A stretch of DNA of 64,000 nt from Liriodendron chinense. Its lineage: Eukaryota; Streptophyta; Magnoliopsida; Magnoliales; Magnoliaceae. Below the pieces are notes generated by a model that had not been told where the DNA came from, did no database searches, and saw nothing but the letters and a program-made list of their open reading frames with translations. Every line of letters begins with the position of its first letter. Position 1 is the stretch's first letter. The stretch spans positions 4,340,001 through 4,404,000 of the forward strand of contig ML058447.1 of NCBI GenBank assembly GCA_003013855.2, read 5' to 3'. Positions 1 through 11,834 of this stretch are shown here, piece by piece. A program made the translations under genes and the position numbers.

Positions 1-593
1 CAATAGAAAAAAATCCGGTGAGTGAATTATCCAACCTACTTATCTGTTGTAACAAGATCCAAAGATACAAATGAACGATCTGGATTTCGGATTATACATC
101 CACACGTGCCTAAGAGCCGCGACGAACTGCGAGTTTCCAACCAACGCGACGAACTAGAAAGCTCCTTTGATATTATTATTTTTCCTCTAAAGCATGTGGC
201 TAATTCAGCGCCTGGTGGATCGAGGTCTACCTGACTTCGTCACATACGAAAAAACCAAAGTCGGGATTTTGTCATTTTCGGAAAATATCGTATCAGTTAG
301 AGTCAGTTTATCACGAGAAAAAGACAAGCACGTGAATTTCAGAGTCCCGGGCCGCTAAAATTACTGGCTCCGACAACTTCTCGGGGCGCGTAAATTGCGA
401 AGTTAACGGCGATAAAATCCCAAATCGTCCGATCTCACTATGAAAAGGACAAGCATCTCCGCCTTTAAAAGCGGGAAGGCTTTTCATCCGATCCTTGGCT
501 GAGGATGTGGTTGCATGGCAGTAAAATTGCGCCCATGGATTAGGGATCCAGACCGTTCACATGATTGTTTCCCCCAAATCTATACGGTGAACT
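1..593. other. Unassigned DNA at window edge
   Basis: No convincing coding sequence. The short open frames lack recognisable motifs. The stretch may be part of an older repeat cut by the window edge, but I see no boundary or second copy. Confidence 0.5.
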
Positions 594-1069
594 GAGCGGA
601 TTATGTTAGTGGGTGTTTATCTGACCGTGGGGCTCACCTTGATGTATATATTGATTCTCCCAAATCTATCCACGCCGTCCATCAGTTTTTCCAGATCATT
701 TCTGTGCATGGTCCCCAAAAAATAAGGTAGTTCTAACTCTCACGTAGGCCTCACAGTAGGGATTGAATGCCTACCATTAAAAACTTATTAGGGGTAACAA
801 AACTTTTGGATCAAGATGATAATTGTTTTCTCCCTTCATCCCTATCTGTATTTCTGTATTACCTTATCAAGAGATAGGATGGAAAATAAACAATACGGTG
901 GGCACTAGGAAGTTTTTAATAGTGAGCCTTCAATAACCACTGTTTACTATGTTGCGGTCACTTGAGTTTTGAATCTGCTTTATTGGGATATACTGCACAT
1001 ATATTGATATAGGCCCACGGTTAGGAAAACATCAGTAAAGTGTTACCCAGGTGACAACCGAATCCGCTC
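594..1069. mobile_element. Mutator-like MITE, long-TIR family
   Basis: The left end GAGCGGATTATG faces the right end GAATCCGCTC, an inverted pair. Inside are the family core motifs: GTGGGGCTCACC then TTGATGTATAT near the left, CCATTAAAAACTT in the middle, AAGTTTTTAATAGTGAG, then a CACTTGAGTTTTGAATCTGC block near the right. The same ordered core recurs in the elements near 9.5, 11.2-14.0 and 22.6-23.8 kb. It encodes nothing, so it is non-autonomous. No clear target duplication is visible. Assignment to Mutator-like elements rests on the related copy at 12.3 kb, which has a 10-bp duplication. Confidence 0.6.
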
Positions 1070-1235
1070 CCTACAGTGAAACAGTCAGCTGTCTTGATTG
1101 GAGAGAATTGCAGGATGTTTGGCCTAAACAATTTGCGTTGTAGGTTGGGGCCTTTGATCAAGTTGGGTATAAAGGCTGGTGGTCTGGACCGTTTATCTAT
1201 TCTACCTGAAAATCCCTTGGAACGGAAGATCCTAA

Positions 1236-1924
1236 AGTTGGCAATGTCTTCAATCTTAGCCGCTAAGGGGTGTTGGGCGCCCGAAATTGCCCTAGAGAAG
1301 GCTTTTGTAATCTGACACAGCTGGATCCATTTTTGGGAGATGTAGGGGGCTAGTGACTATGTCGGGCGCCCGACGGTGTATGTAGGGAGTCTGAAATTTT
1401 TCTAGATTTTTGTTGAAACTCTCTTGACAGAATTTGGTTCTATCGGACGCTGGATGGGATTAGGTTGGGGGCCCGACGATACGCAAACTATATTGTCGAT
1501 TGCGTAATTTTCCGCAGGAATTTTTTTTTATCTCGGTTGTTTCCTATTTAAAAGGGTATAATGCGGGATTAGGGTTGCCCCCAAAGGGGGTTGGGTATCC
1601 TAATGGGGAATGAGAGATTTCTAGGGTAAGAGAAAGGGCTAGGGAAATCTTGGAGTTCTCTGAGATGAGGAAAAGGTTATGTTTGTCTTTCTCATGTAAG
1701 AATTAACTTTGTTAGCTTGGGATCTCTCTTGTGGGCTGTGATCTGAGTTTGGGTTCTTTTGTAATAATCTCTTGTAACTTTCAATTCACAGTGGATTCGC
1801 TCTGTGCTATGGTTTTTAACTCGTGAAAGGTTTTTCCGCGTTAAATTCAGATTGCCTTCTCTTTGATTGTTGCCATTGTGGATTGCCTTGTGTGATCTGC
1901 TTCCGCTGTCAGGTATTCCCAACA
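1236..1924 (+). mobile_element. Solo LTR of a Copia retrotransposon
   Basis: A 689-bp segment is flanked by a perfect 5-bp target duplication, CCTAA at 1231-1235 and 1925-1929. It aligns along its length, in opposite orientation, with the LTRs of the element at 2260-4811. Shared blocks include TCTTCAATCTT at the start, ATAATGCGGGATTAGGG near the middle, CAGATTGCCTTCT, and the end TATTCCCAACA. The first base pair is AG rather than the canonical TG, one substitution from consensus. No internal region is attached, so this is a recombination product of a full element. Its U3 part carries GGGCGCCC palindromes, one of them a 14-bp perfect palindrome at 1361-1374. Confidence 0.75.
1361..1374. repeat. 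Perfect 14-bp palindrome in LTR U3
   Basis: GTCGGGCGCCCGAC equals its own reverse complement. A near-identical partner, TTGGGCGCCCGAA, lies at 1273-1285 of the same LTR, and GGCGCCCGACCCG occurs in the related LTR near 2760. Spaced palindromes in an LTR promoter could be transcription-factor sites. That role is inferred. Confidence 0.6.
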
Positions 1925-1929
1925 CCTAA

Positions 1930-2259
1930 CCCATGATGTGTACGTGGAATCCAAACTGTGCATCTACGGGCCTCCACCTAGGAAACATATATCCCAAGTA
2001 GTGGGAAAAGCTACAGGGAGCAATGGACAATCAAGCATAAACCAATATATATTGGTTGTGGCCCACCTAAAAGTTAAAATTGCTTGACTTTTGATGTGTC
2101 CCTTCATCCTATTGGCGTGCATTGGATGTATGGTTTGGATGACAATTACATAGTAGGGTGAACCATTTACCCAATTTGAAAGTTTTTGTCCCTCTCCAAT
2201 GTCCACCACCATTCCCTTTGGTGTGGCCCACCTAAGTTACATATTCTGAAATATAGGGT
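1930..2259. other. Intergenic DNA between Copia insertions
   Basis: Contains GTGGCCCACC-type motifs of the MITE family, but no paired ends that I can define. The sequence probably continues after 4816, because the element at 2260-4811 appears inserted into it. No gene is seen. Confidence 0.4.
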
Positions 2260-2827
2260 TGTTGGGAAATCCACGAAAGCGAGAATCAAACGAGATAAAC
2301 CACAACGGCAACAACCAAGCAAATTGACAATCACAAGAAGGCAATTCGAATTTTAAATGAAAAAACCCACGACACAAACCAATCACTATGAATCAGAAGT
2401 CACAAGAGAATGAAGAAAACTTACCTGGATCTAAGTCTCCTAAGAGAAACCCGAGCTATCCCAAGCTTTTTCTCTCACCCTAGAACTCTCTCAACTCACT
2501 AGAACACGTCTAGGACTCCTTATGTTACTTTAATCCCGCATTACGCCCCCTTTAAATATCATAAAACCAGAATTAGAAACAAATCCCGCACAAAACTGCT
2601 TAATCAACATATACAGTTCTCCGGTTGTCGGGCGATCGATAATGGTCACATCTGACCAAAGAGTTCACAGTTCCTGTTCAGGCAATTTTGAGCAACCGAC
2701 AACCCCACTTTTCGATCCAGCAGTGTCCAGATTTCAGAAACCATATCCTAGGCAATTTAAGGCGCCCGACCCGATCCCATCTGTTGCCCAAAGCCCCCTG
2801 ATGTCAAGATTAAAGACAACCCCAACA
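2260..2827 (-). repeat. 3' LTR of the Copia element
   Basis: Begins TGTTGGGAAATCC and ends CCCCAACA, with TG...CA termini. It aligns with the copy at 4221-4811, with scattered substitutions and small indels that imply an old insertion. Upstream-facing frames inside it, such as the long + frame at 2642-3295, are non-functional. Confidence 0.8.
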
Positions 2828-3220
2828 ATCTCTACCGTGGCTTCAATCTTCATCTCTTCACTGCTCTTAAGGTCCATTTTTCATCCCTACTTCGTCTCCT
2901 TCATAGCTCCACCGCTTCTCGTGCCCTCACCAACTTTACTCCCGCACCTTCACACCCTACTCGCTCATGCGGCCTTTGCGCATGCGCCACAAACGATCAA
3001 TCGTGGAGTCCACTGCAAACCCCGCAGTTCCACCGTGAGAAGTGCTCCTGATCAACTTATAAAAATGGCCACACGTCCGTGCCTTCATCATCACGAGTGC
3101 CCCCTTTGTCACTTTATAAACTCAATCAAAGATATTGAACCTGCACCCCGTCGCCTTAAGTGCACCAAGAGAGATCATATTCGTTTTCAACCTAGGGACC
3201 TGCCTCAAATTTTTCAGGAC

Positions 3221-4070
3221 TCATTCGATCCCATCGAACATTATAATGTGCACCATACCAATACCCACCGCCTTACAGCCGTAATCATCGCCTAAAAACA
3301 GCAATCCACCATCATACCCACTATATGCCATGAATGAATTTCGGTCAGGACACATGTGATACGATGCATCTGAATCCAAGAGCCACCCATCGCAGGGTAA
3401 CCCTGACCTGGATACAGTCAATACATCACAAACATCACCCTCATCCTATGTGAATTTTATGGTATTAGCCTCCCTAGAAGAATCTTCAGACCCATCTTAC
3501 CTTGTCTTAGGATTCTGACAATCCCTCTTCATGTGCCCTTCCTGTCCACAATTTCAGCACTTCACATTGCTCTTCCATCTACCCTTGAATTTAGATCTCG
3601 ATCGCGAACATCCCTCATCCTGCTAAGAATTTATTCCCCTTATAACCAGTGCCTCCTCCATAGAAGAACCATGCCACCGCTTTTCTTTCTCATTGCCTTC
3701 GACTGGAGGGCTGAGATAATAGCTTCAACATAATGCATGCTTGATATTCGTCATTCATCTATTCATTTGCATCCAACAACTTGCAAACAAGTCTATTGAA
3801 GTTGTTAATGTAGCTCTCAACATCGGTCTTCTTCATCATCTTCAGATTGAACAACTAAAGCATCAGATAGAAACGATTCTCAGGAGACTTCTTCGCGTAG
3901 ATGTTCTCTAACTTCGCCCATGTATCCGTCGTAGTCTTCTCCTTCATGATATTGTATAAAACCCTATTCGTTAGGCACAACTGGATTGAGATCATGGCTT
4001 TCTGATCCATCTTCTTTGGTTCTTCTTCTTTCATAGTTTCCGGTCGCTTTTCAAAGAGTACTTCTTCCAA
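3221..4070 (-). pseudogene. Copia gag-protease remnant
   Basis: Read on the - strand, 4070-3855 encodes a Copia gag segment with IQLCLTNRVLYNIM and TTTDTWAKLENIYAKKS, typical of the UBN2 capsid domain that packages element RNA. At about 3570-3495 a CCHC zinc knuckle reads C-stop-NCGQEGHMKRDC, so a TGA interrupts the first Cys pair. At about 3400-3340 the protease start reads WLLDSDASYHMCP, where the catalytic motif normally is DSGAS. The Gly to Asp change and the stop codon mean no active polyprotein. The frame ends soon after the protease motif, with no integrase. Confidence 0.75.
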
Positions 4071-4202
4071 TCTTTGCTAAACTAGGAAGCCCTTTATTTT
4101 GACCTTCCATAATTCAAAGTTATTTTTTTTAAATATTTCTTTATGTTAAATCTTATGCAAGACATCATTGATACCTCATCTCAGATTCTGTTAGCCTCCT
4201 AA

Positions 4203-4218
4203 GCTGGCTTTAATACCA
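4203..4218 (-). other. tRNA primer-binding site of Copia element
   Basis: The - strand reads TGGTATTAAAGCCAGC, two bases inside the 5' LTR. It resembles the usual plant Copia site TGGTATCAGAGC, complementary to the 3' end of initiator methionine tRNA, with decay at a few positions. Confidence 0.7.
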
Positions 4219-4220
4219 CT

Positions 4221-4811
4221 TATTGGAAAATCCGTGAAAGCGAGAATCAAACGAGATAAGCCACAATGGCAACAACCAAGAAAATCGACAATCACAAGAA
4301 GGCAATTCGAATTTCACGTGAAAAAGCCCTCACGAGAAAAAACCACAGCACAAAGCAATCACTATGAATCAGAAGTTACAAAAAAAATGAAGAAAACTTA
4401 CCCAGATCTAAGCCCCATAAGAGAAACCCAAGCTATCCCAATATTTTTCTCACCCTAGAACTCTCTCAACCCACTTGAACATGTCCAAGACTCCTCGTGT
4501 TACCCTAATCCCACATTACACTACTTTAAATAGCATAAAATTAGAATTAGAAACAAATCCCACATAAAACTGCAAAACAAACCTATATAGTTCACTGGCC
4601 GTTGGGCGCTTGACCCGATCCCATCGAGCGACCGACAATGATCACATCTGTCCGGAGAGTTCACAGTTCCTGTCCGAGGAATTTCGAGCATCCGACCCGA
4701 CTGACAACTCCAGTTTCCGATCGAGTATTGTCCAGATTTCGAAAGCCATATCCTGGACAATTTTGGTCACCCAAAGCCCCATTAGTGTCAAGATTAAAGA
4801 CCACCCCAACA
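4221..4811 (-). repeat. 5' LTR of the Copia element
   Basis: Partner of the LTR at 2260-2827. It begins TATTGGAAAATCC (canonical TG mutated to TA) and ends CCCCAACA. It lies next to the primer-binding site, which fixes the element on the - strand. Confidence 0.8.
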
Positions 4812-4816
4812 AGGAT

Positions 4817-6135
4817 AGCAGTGGGGGATGGAATACCATATCATATAATTCCTCCTTTGAGTGGATGGCCCATTGTATAAATTCAGGACAATACCATTTC
4901 ATCTAATTCGTCCTTTGAATTGATGGCCCACAAATTGACATCCAAGAGAATACTAGATAAAGAATACACATTCAACATAAGGAAGGGCCAAGGATTCGAT
5001 GGATAGGATCTTATGATATGGGAGATTTATGAAGCATAGTCCACCCGCCCATAGTGGGTCCATCAGATCATCAGTTTTGATCACCTGATCATGCATGGAC
5101 CCCACATTTAAGAACTCAAGGGCTGAGGACTTTAGGCATCTACTCAAGCCGCGAGGATCATAAATTCTGGAATAAACGCGTCTAAGATGTAAGACATTTG
5201 GGCTGCCATCCATCACGAAATATTTCACATCCTTTCTATTCTAATCGAACGGTTGACAAGCGCGCATTTCACATTTGAATCATTTTCAATGCTATATCGT
5301 CTCATAACCTTTTGAATTCACCGATCGAGTTTAGCTAATTCACCTTGTCTAATCACTTACACGTGTAAAGAGAGGACTTTGGCAAGTGCCTCACCGACAT
5401 TTTTCTGTCTCCATGTCATTTTTGCACACGTGGCATACACAGATGATATTAAAACTTTGCATTTCATATTTCCATCAATGAGTGGGCCACGGTCCAAAAA
5501 TCACAATGTTTGGACAATCTTGGCCAACTAATTATACAAATGGACGTTGAAAGTGGATATTAGCAATGGTTCCTATTAAGTGAGAAAACGCTTTATTTAT
5601 TAGATGGTCCATTGGCCATTCACACAAGAATCCTGGTTCAGATCAGTACACACGTGCCAAATTTTGTGGTACACAACTTTTAAGTGACATGTGGGAACCC
5701 GATCACCTATCTTAACCACCCATTCGTTCCGTACCATTGCTAACGGACCATAATACAAAAAATCACATCATCGGATGATCCTAGCCGTCACAATGCCCGT
5801 CCCGTTGCCACAGATCAGATGGTCGGCAACGTCCCAAGATTCGATAAAAGCACTTCTTCAAAATCATTAAAAAAAATCCACAATACTACATTTTGAAATG
5901 ATATTAGAAGCATGGTTAGGATTATTTGATCAGTGGGATTTTTACATCATGGCTCACTAATAGTGGTATGGGATGAACGAATGGTTCAAATCAACTATTG
6001 GCCATCCATATTTCATTTTAAAACTATGGGAATTGTTGCTAAGGTGTCCATGAAAGTGGGGTCACCGAACTAATCCTCATTGCTAAAAAAAAGCGTAATT
6101 CCATATTTTAATTTTTGTTTCATTTTTCAGGGAGT
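4817..6135. other. Gene-free intergenic DNA
   Basis: Many short phrases of the kind seen throughout the window (GTGGGTCCATCAGATCATC, GGATGATCCTAGCCGTC) suggest decayed MITE-like repeats. No coding frame, RNA gene or defined element is supported. Confidence 0.5.
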
Positions 6136-6143
6136 GAAATTCA

Positions 6144-6334
6144 GTGTTTCGCCTGCTAGCCCAGCTGCCTAGGTGTTTCAACAGCAGGTCTCATGTTCGG
6201 ACACTGAGGTCATGGTATCGATTCACGTGATGGGGGTGGCTAACATTGTGATGTGACTAACAAGGGTGGTGTGAGTGTACTGTGCAGCTAACAAGCTGGG
6301 TGCCTTGCATGACTAGCCAAAAAAAAAAAGGACC
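6144..6334 (+). mobile_element. tRNA-derived SINE (family 1)
   Basis: A roughly 190-bp unit ends in an 11-A tail and is flanked by 8-bp repeats GAAATTCA (6136-6143 and 6335-6342). The 5' part carries an RNA polymerase III B-box-like CATGTTCGGAC. The 3' part has the family signature GGGGGTGGCTAACATTG, GTGACTAAC, then GCTAACAAGCTGGGT. The signature recurs near 28.85, 32.55 and 33.25 kb (the last reversed). Confidence 0.65.
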
Positions 6335-6342
6335 GAAATTCA

Positions 6343-7249
6343 ACTTATCACTCATACAGATTTAAAAGTATGTATTTTCATTTGAGTTTGAAAGGATCTG
6401 TGTGATGTATCCAAAGAAGAATTATTTTATACTCTGGCTACATATGATGCTTCATATGCCAGGTACTTCAAAATGGTACATGTTGAATATATTAACTCAA
6501 ATAAAATTAACTAAGTTATGAAACCCAAAGTCACTAAGTTACAACCCAAAAATAATATGATTGGTTAAACAGTCCTAACCTCTGATCAATGGATACTTGT
6601 TGTCAAAATAAGACCATCGGATAGTATTTATTTAACCATCCAATTAATGTACACTAATCTAAAAGTCCATTAATCTAGTAAGTCTAGTCCATGGTTACTT
6701 CACTAACAATGAATGCATGTAAACAGCGGTAAATAAATAATCATGATAAGTGCTTATTGTTTGGTTTTTTGCCCAACGTCTAACAGGTAGCGCCCACCAT
6801 GATATATATGCTATATTCATGTTGTCCATTAATTTTTTTCAAATCACTTTAGGACATGAACCAAAAGATGAGGCCGATCCAAAGCCTAAGTAGACCACAC
6901 CATTGAAAATAATGGGGATTGAATGCCTACCATTGAAAACTTCTTGGGATTACACAAGTTTTGGATTTACCTCATTTTTTGGCCCATGCCCTAAAATGAT
7001 TCGGCAAAATAAATAAATGGCATGAATGAAATGCATACATTATTGTGATGCCTATAAGGTTTATGCGAATCTCTTCAATCACATGCATTTATAGCTAACT
7101 AAATTGAAGTATTTTTCTAAGCACCCGTATGCCATCCATCACATTGTGCCAGGGTACCGTGGTTTTTCTACGGTAAAAAAAGGTCTCCAAAATTCTAGCA
7201 CTATTATCATTATAATGCACTCTTGTTAAGGGTTAAAAAAAAATAGTAC

Positions 7250-7291
<42 letters not shown>

Positions 7292-9526
7292 GACACTTTT
7301 TTGGACAACTTAGAATCCTACTTTCAAAGGGAGACAACCCAAGTCGTTACAAAAAGCAAAAACAAAAAATAAAAAAGTAAAAAGCAAAGAGAAAATATAA
7401 AAAGAAAAGAGAGCATTCAAATCCTCAAATCCGTAGTTTCCCTTAAAAGGATAACATCATCTCCATCGTAATTCCCTTCCGTAAAGAAAGACCCTCTTCA
7501 TTATAATAAGCTTGCTTTCTCTTAAAGCAATCCCATATGAATAACGATTACATGAGCCGACGCAAAATCTTATAGAGGTAGTTACACGCAAGGCTCCCCA
7601 TCATTCTCTGTAGGCCTATGGGCCCACATGAAGAGTTAGTGACATCGGCATGGTCCATCTTGTCGTCTCAATTTTGGATGACCCACCATTCAATATTTAC
7701 TCGAAAAAGATGATCCTGACCATTGATTTGTAGAGTCGGATGTGAACCATTGAGAATTAATCTTTCTTTTTATGGTCCATATTCACTTACACATAGCAAT
7801 GGCCAAAATCGTCCGTTCAATGTGAGTTTTATGCTGTGGTCCATCTACATTAGCTGCAAGAGTAGGTCAAGTTCTGATCATTGGATCATCTCTGCATGTG
7901 GGCCCTAACAGGAAAGACGGTTCATATTGATGAGACTAAGTAAAGAAGTTATACATACATGCATATAAGCCCGATGCATGGTTTTAGTAGCAGCGTCTCC
8001 AACCCTTTGAATGACACGATGGGACACTCAATACTCAATTTGAACCGTCCATTCCTTTCTACAACTAGCGACTTCATGGTGCAAAAATCACACTAATTGA
8101 ATGATCCTAAGCATAAGATCAATAGCATGGAAAATGGATGGTTAAGATTGATCAGACAAATGATCATGGTTGCTATAATCATCCTGAACCATCTATCCTT
8201 AGATCCCACTTTGTATCGCTTATGATTTCAAAACAACACTTTGGTTTGATGATTCCAATCATACGATCTGATAAAAACAGATGATTGTAACAAATTCACC
8301 TCTTTCATAGGGACAGGATCATCCAATCGGCGTGATTCTCACACCATAAGTTTATCCCAATGGTACTAACGAATGAACCGTCCAGATTGATGATTGGGTG
8401 TCCCACATGTCATCGTCTAGATAACGTTGCTAAGGTCAGGAGAGATGCCAGCAAAACCACACATTGTCGTCTATCATCCATCGCTCTCGCGACGGAACCG
8501 ACATCACTTGGATAATACAGAAAATCTTTGATACTCTGGTAGAGGGTGATGGATTATATGCACTTAAAAACAATTTGAAGGTTGAATACACGTCATACCA
8601 GTCAACTTACACTGTCCAAATTATCATTATACGTTTAAATGTTCAATGAACCAAAAATAAAGATTATCTAATTACGTGACTATCCAGTCACTCCAAATTG
8701 ATTGGACAGTTGAAAAAAGAAAACCATCTAATGGTCTTATTTCAACAAGTGGCCTTGAAATAGAGGTCTGGATTGTTGAAAAAAATCTGTTTTTGGGACA
8801 GTGACTTAGGTACAGTGGATACCAAAAGTTAGTCGGTTGGATTTAGTTAATGAAAGCAACGTGTACAATTTGTGGGTCCGAGTGTATCAAGCGTCATACA
8901 CTGCCAGAATATCAAATAACTACCAAGGGATAAAATCATAAAACAACAAGCCATCTGCATCCTTCTCCGACTACGTTGCACTCTCCTTGCAAGTTGGTAA
9001 ATGCCACATCTGTAGATTTCCAAGCGCATCACATCAGCCACGAGCGCATGATAGAGTCCTGTGCCACCACGTGCACGTTAGGCAAACCCACCCGTATGGA
9101 TTAAATTCACGCACCGCCCCTTTTCAAGTTGTTTTAATATAAATGAAAGAGAGAGACATCAACGTAAAACAGGAGAGTCAAATGGATACAACGGAATTTC
9201 CTTTGAATGCAATTTCGAAGACGTGAAGTTACACGATTTTCTCCGAACGCAATATTTTCAAATCGTATTTTTTTTCTTTGTTTTGAAATCTGGGGTCTTT
9301 GTGATTTTGCTGCTTTTCGAATATTCAATGTCCCCCCAGGAAGAGCTTTCCATCTTGCTTTCCGAAAGTGCGAGAAGACAAAACGTTATCTAAAAGACTC
9401 GGCAGAATCTGCTTTTCTTCAAAACGAAGGAGATTTCTATCATTAGCCAACCTTCTTTTGAAGATCCTCCACACGAATCACTATAGAGCGGGATGTTTAG
9501 TGAAATGACAAAAATGCCCACGAAGG
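6343..9526. other. Gene-free intergenic DNA
   Basis: An (AT)n microsatellite at 7255-7289 is followed by an A-rich stretch (about 7340-7400). Partial MITE-family phrases appear near 6890-6970. Frames at 8464-8649, 8847-9041 and 9134-9446 show no recognisable domain. Nothing else can be supported. Confidence 0.5.
7255..7289. repeat. (AT)n microsatellite
   Basis: Uninterrupted AT dinucleotides over about 34 bp, directly read from the sequence. Confidence 0.95.
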
Positions 9527-9907
9527 GGGAGCGGATTAGGTGCGACCCCGACCTCACCCAAGACGGTGTGATCCTTACTGTGGGGCCCACCATGATATGT
9601 TTATTCTATGTCCACTCCATTCATCCATTTTGACAGATCCTCTTAGGGTATGATCCCCAAAACGAAGAAGATCCTGGGTGAGCATTCAATCACCATGAAG
9701 TTTTTAATGGTAGAGCATTCAATCACCATTGTTTCTTAAGTTGTGGCCCAAATGAAATTGGATCTGCTTCAATTTTGGTCTCACGTCCCAAAATGATCTT
9801 AATAAACGGATGGACGGAGTGGATTTATAATATATACATCAAGGTGGGCCACACAGTAAGTGCCTCACTGTCTTCGGCGCTGTCAGGGCCGCACCTAATC
9901 CGCTCCC
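9527..9907. mobile_element. Mutator-like MITE, long-TIR family
   Basis: Left end GGGAGCGGATTAGGTGCG pairs with right end CGCACCTAATCCGCTCCC, an 18-bp inverted match apart from a central base. Homology continues inwards through GGGGCCCACCATGATATG on the left and CATCAAGGTGGGCCACAC on the right. At about 380 bp it is shorter than its relatives, apparently through loss of part of the core. Non-coding. Confidence 0.8.
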
Positions 9908-11199
9908 AGCTGGGGGTGGTTAGGTCATTGTCATATCGTACGCGTGAACGCTTCTTTGTGGAGTTTGTTTTGTGTCCGCCGCGACTTTGATTTTGCTGTG
10001 TCTATGCTCACCTGGGCCCACATGCTGGCTGGTCCGAAGATTTAAACCGTCCATTTTATCTTTATCACCATACATAAGCTATCATCCGGTAATTGACCCT
10101 TCAGCGATTTTTTAACGGGTGAATGGAAACCATTGAAAATCAAGTCTTTTACCAATCATTCTCCGTTCATCCACCAGTATAAATTTCCTGCAGTGACCCA
10201 TCTAGCATGGATTCCGCAGCATGGACGGTTCTGATCATCAGAAAATCTCAACATGTGGACCCCAGTGGGTGGCCAACACACGCTGGATCCTCAGTCACGA
10301 CAAAGGGCAAAACGAATTCCATGCTTTCAAAGTCTGTTGGCCTCCTACACGAGGTAAGCAACATTTGTGTAAGATCTAAGCTGTTCATCATGCAATCCGA
10401 TCATAAGGTGGGCCATGTTCAAATTTTGACGGTGTGGTTAATTTATCTGGACCGCTCAGTTATTTTTGTGACATGATGATCCTATCCTCCTTTTTGTGAC
10501 ACGTGGCATCTACACAGTGGGGACCGCCAAAGCAGCGGCTCGGATCTTGCACGCGTGTACCTTGTGCCCTTGTCTCGTGTGAGACGTAGACACATTCATG
10601 GAGCAGCGATATGAAAGCTCTCTCATCTGAAATCTTGACTGCCAAAATGGTGGTGGCTTCCACATGGACGGTCAGAAAGGTGTTTTCAATTGTCCCATTC
10701 AACTGAAAAATGTCCAACAACCGTGGCACTGTTTGGATTGACAAGGGTGGGGGCCCCACATGGATGATCACTGAGCAAGCAGAAAAGCACCCTCGCTCGA
10801 GGATTACATGCTTTTTTTTTCTCCGTTATTACGTAAGCAATAGTCGGATCCAAATGAGCAGACCTCGATTTGTGCCTACGTTATGGGAGGACAGTTCCTG
10901 TAAAAGTCATTGCAGGATAAGTTTATTATTTCTACAGGTGCTCCACGTGGGGCCCACCAAGGTTTCTATGTCATCCAACCTGCCCAGCAAGGTCTCCTCA
11001 TCGTCAAACTTGGATGCGCCAATATTCATGCCGTTCCAATGTTGGCCATCATGTGAATTTCGTGATTTCTGAACAGTTGTCCATTATTATTTTAGTGTAG
11101 TGTCTGCCGTCGGTTCATTACTTGAGACCCATCATGTTGATGGAATGCCCACGCTATAAAAAGCAATGGACAACCGTATAAAGGACTCCAAATTTACGG
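9908..11199. other. Gene-free intergenic DNA
   Basis: Open frames here (for example 10,207-10,476 and 10,710-11,072 on +, 10,460-10,771 on -) have no recognisable motif and are rich in MITE-family phrases such as GTGGGGCCCACC, so I treat them as chance frames. No gene is supported. Confidence 0.5.
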
Positions 11200-11795
11200 A
11201 TGTAGATTGGCTGGTGCCGACCTTGCTGGTGTAGGGTACAGGAAGCACAAGACAGTGTGTCAGTCCTCGATCACAGTTACAAACCGTCTAAAGAAGATAA
11301 GGTTTTATGGGCCTACAATGATGTATTTAATAAATCCGCAGTATTCATACATTTGGCGAGATCATTTTAGGCTATCAGTCAAAATAATATCCAAAGCTCA
11401 AGTGGACCATACCATAAAAGGGAGCAGGGAAAATGATTCTTACCATTAAAACTTTTACAGGGCCCATCATGATTTTATTTGCCATCCAAACTGTTCATAA
11501 GGTCACACGAATCTGAATTAAGGGTAAAAATAAATATAAGATTGGATCCAAAACTTATGTGACCTCTAAGAAGGTTTCAATGGTAGACGTTCAATCTCCA
11601 CTGCTTTCTGCAAATGTGGTCCACTTGAGATTTGGATCCATCTCATTTTTTGTATAAAGCCTTATAACAACCATGAAAAATGAGTTTACGGTTTGGATAT
11701 AACATTATACCTCTTGGTGTGCCCACCGAACTTGCTGACCTCACTACATTAGCCAAGTCGGTGGTGTAGGGTCAACCGCCAATTCCGCTTCCCAA
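11200..11795. mobile_element. Degenerate long-TIR MITE
   Basis: Carries the family core in order: ATTTGGCGAGATCATTTTAGG, CCATTAAAACTTTTACAG, CATCCAAACTGTTCATAAGG, GGTTTCAATGGTAGACG, CCACTTGAGATTTGGATCC. The ends are worn and the inverted pairing is weak, so the boundaries are approximate. First of five consecutive copies. Confidence 0.45.
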
Positions 11796-11834
11796 ATTTA
11801 CATGTGTGATAGTTGCCAGCGAAAGCCTTTGCAG

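Larger units (their letters stand above)
2260..4811 (-). mobile_element. Non-autonomous Copia LTR retrotransposon
   Basis: Two direct LTRs (2260-2827 and 4221-4811) bracket about 1.4 kb of internal DNA. Flanks AGGGT (2255-2259) and AGGAT (4812-4816) form a 5-bp target duplication with one mismatch. A primer-binding site like that for initiator Met-tRNA follows the right LTR. Read on the - strand, the order is LTR, PBS, gag, CCHC knuckle, protease start, LTR. The internal region is far too short for integrase, reverse transcriptase and RNase H, and none is visible, so pol was lost. The LTR family matches the solo LTR at 1236-1924. Confidence 0.85.

Noticed and set aside
2642..3295. A 217-codon + strand open frame
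   Set aside because: It spans the antisense of a Copia LTR and internal region, has no recognisable domain, and runs opposite to the element's real coding strand.
7300..7420. A reversed LINE tail in the A-rich stretch
   Set aside because: The composition is suggestive, but there is no flanking duplication or coding sequence to support it.
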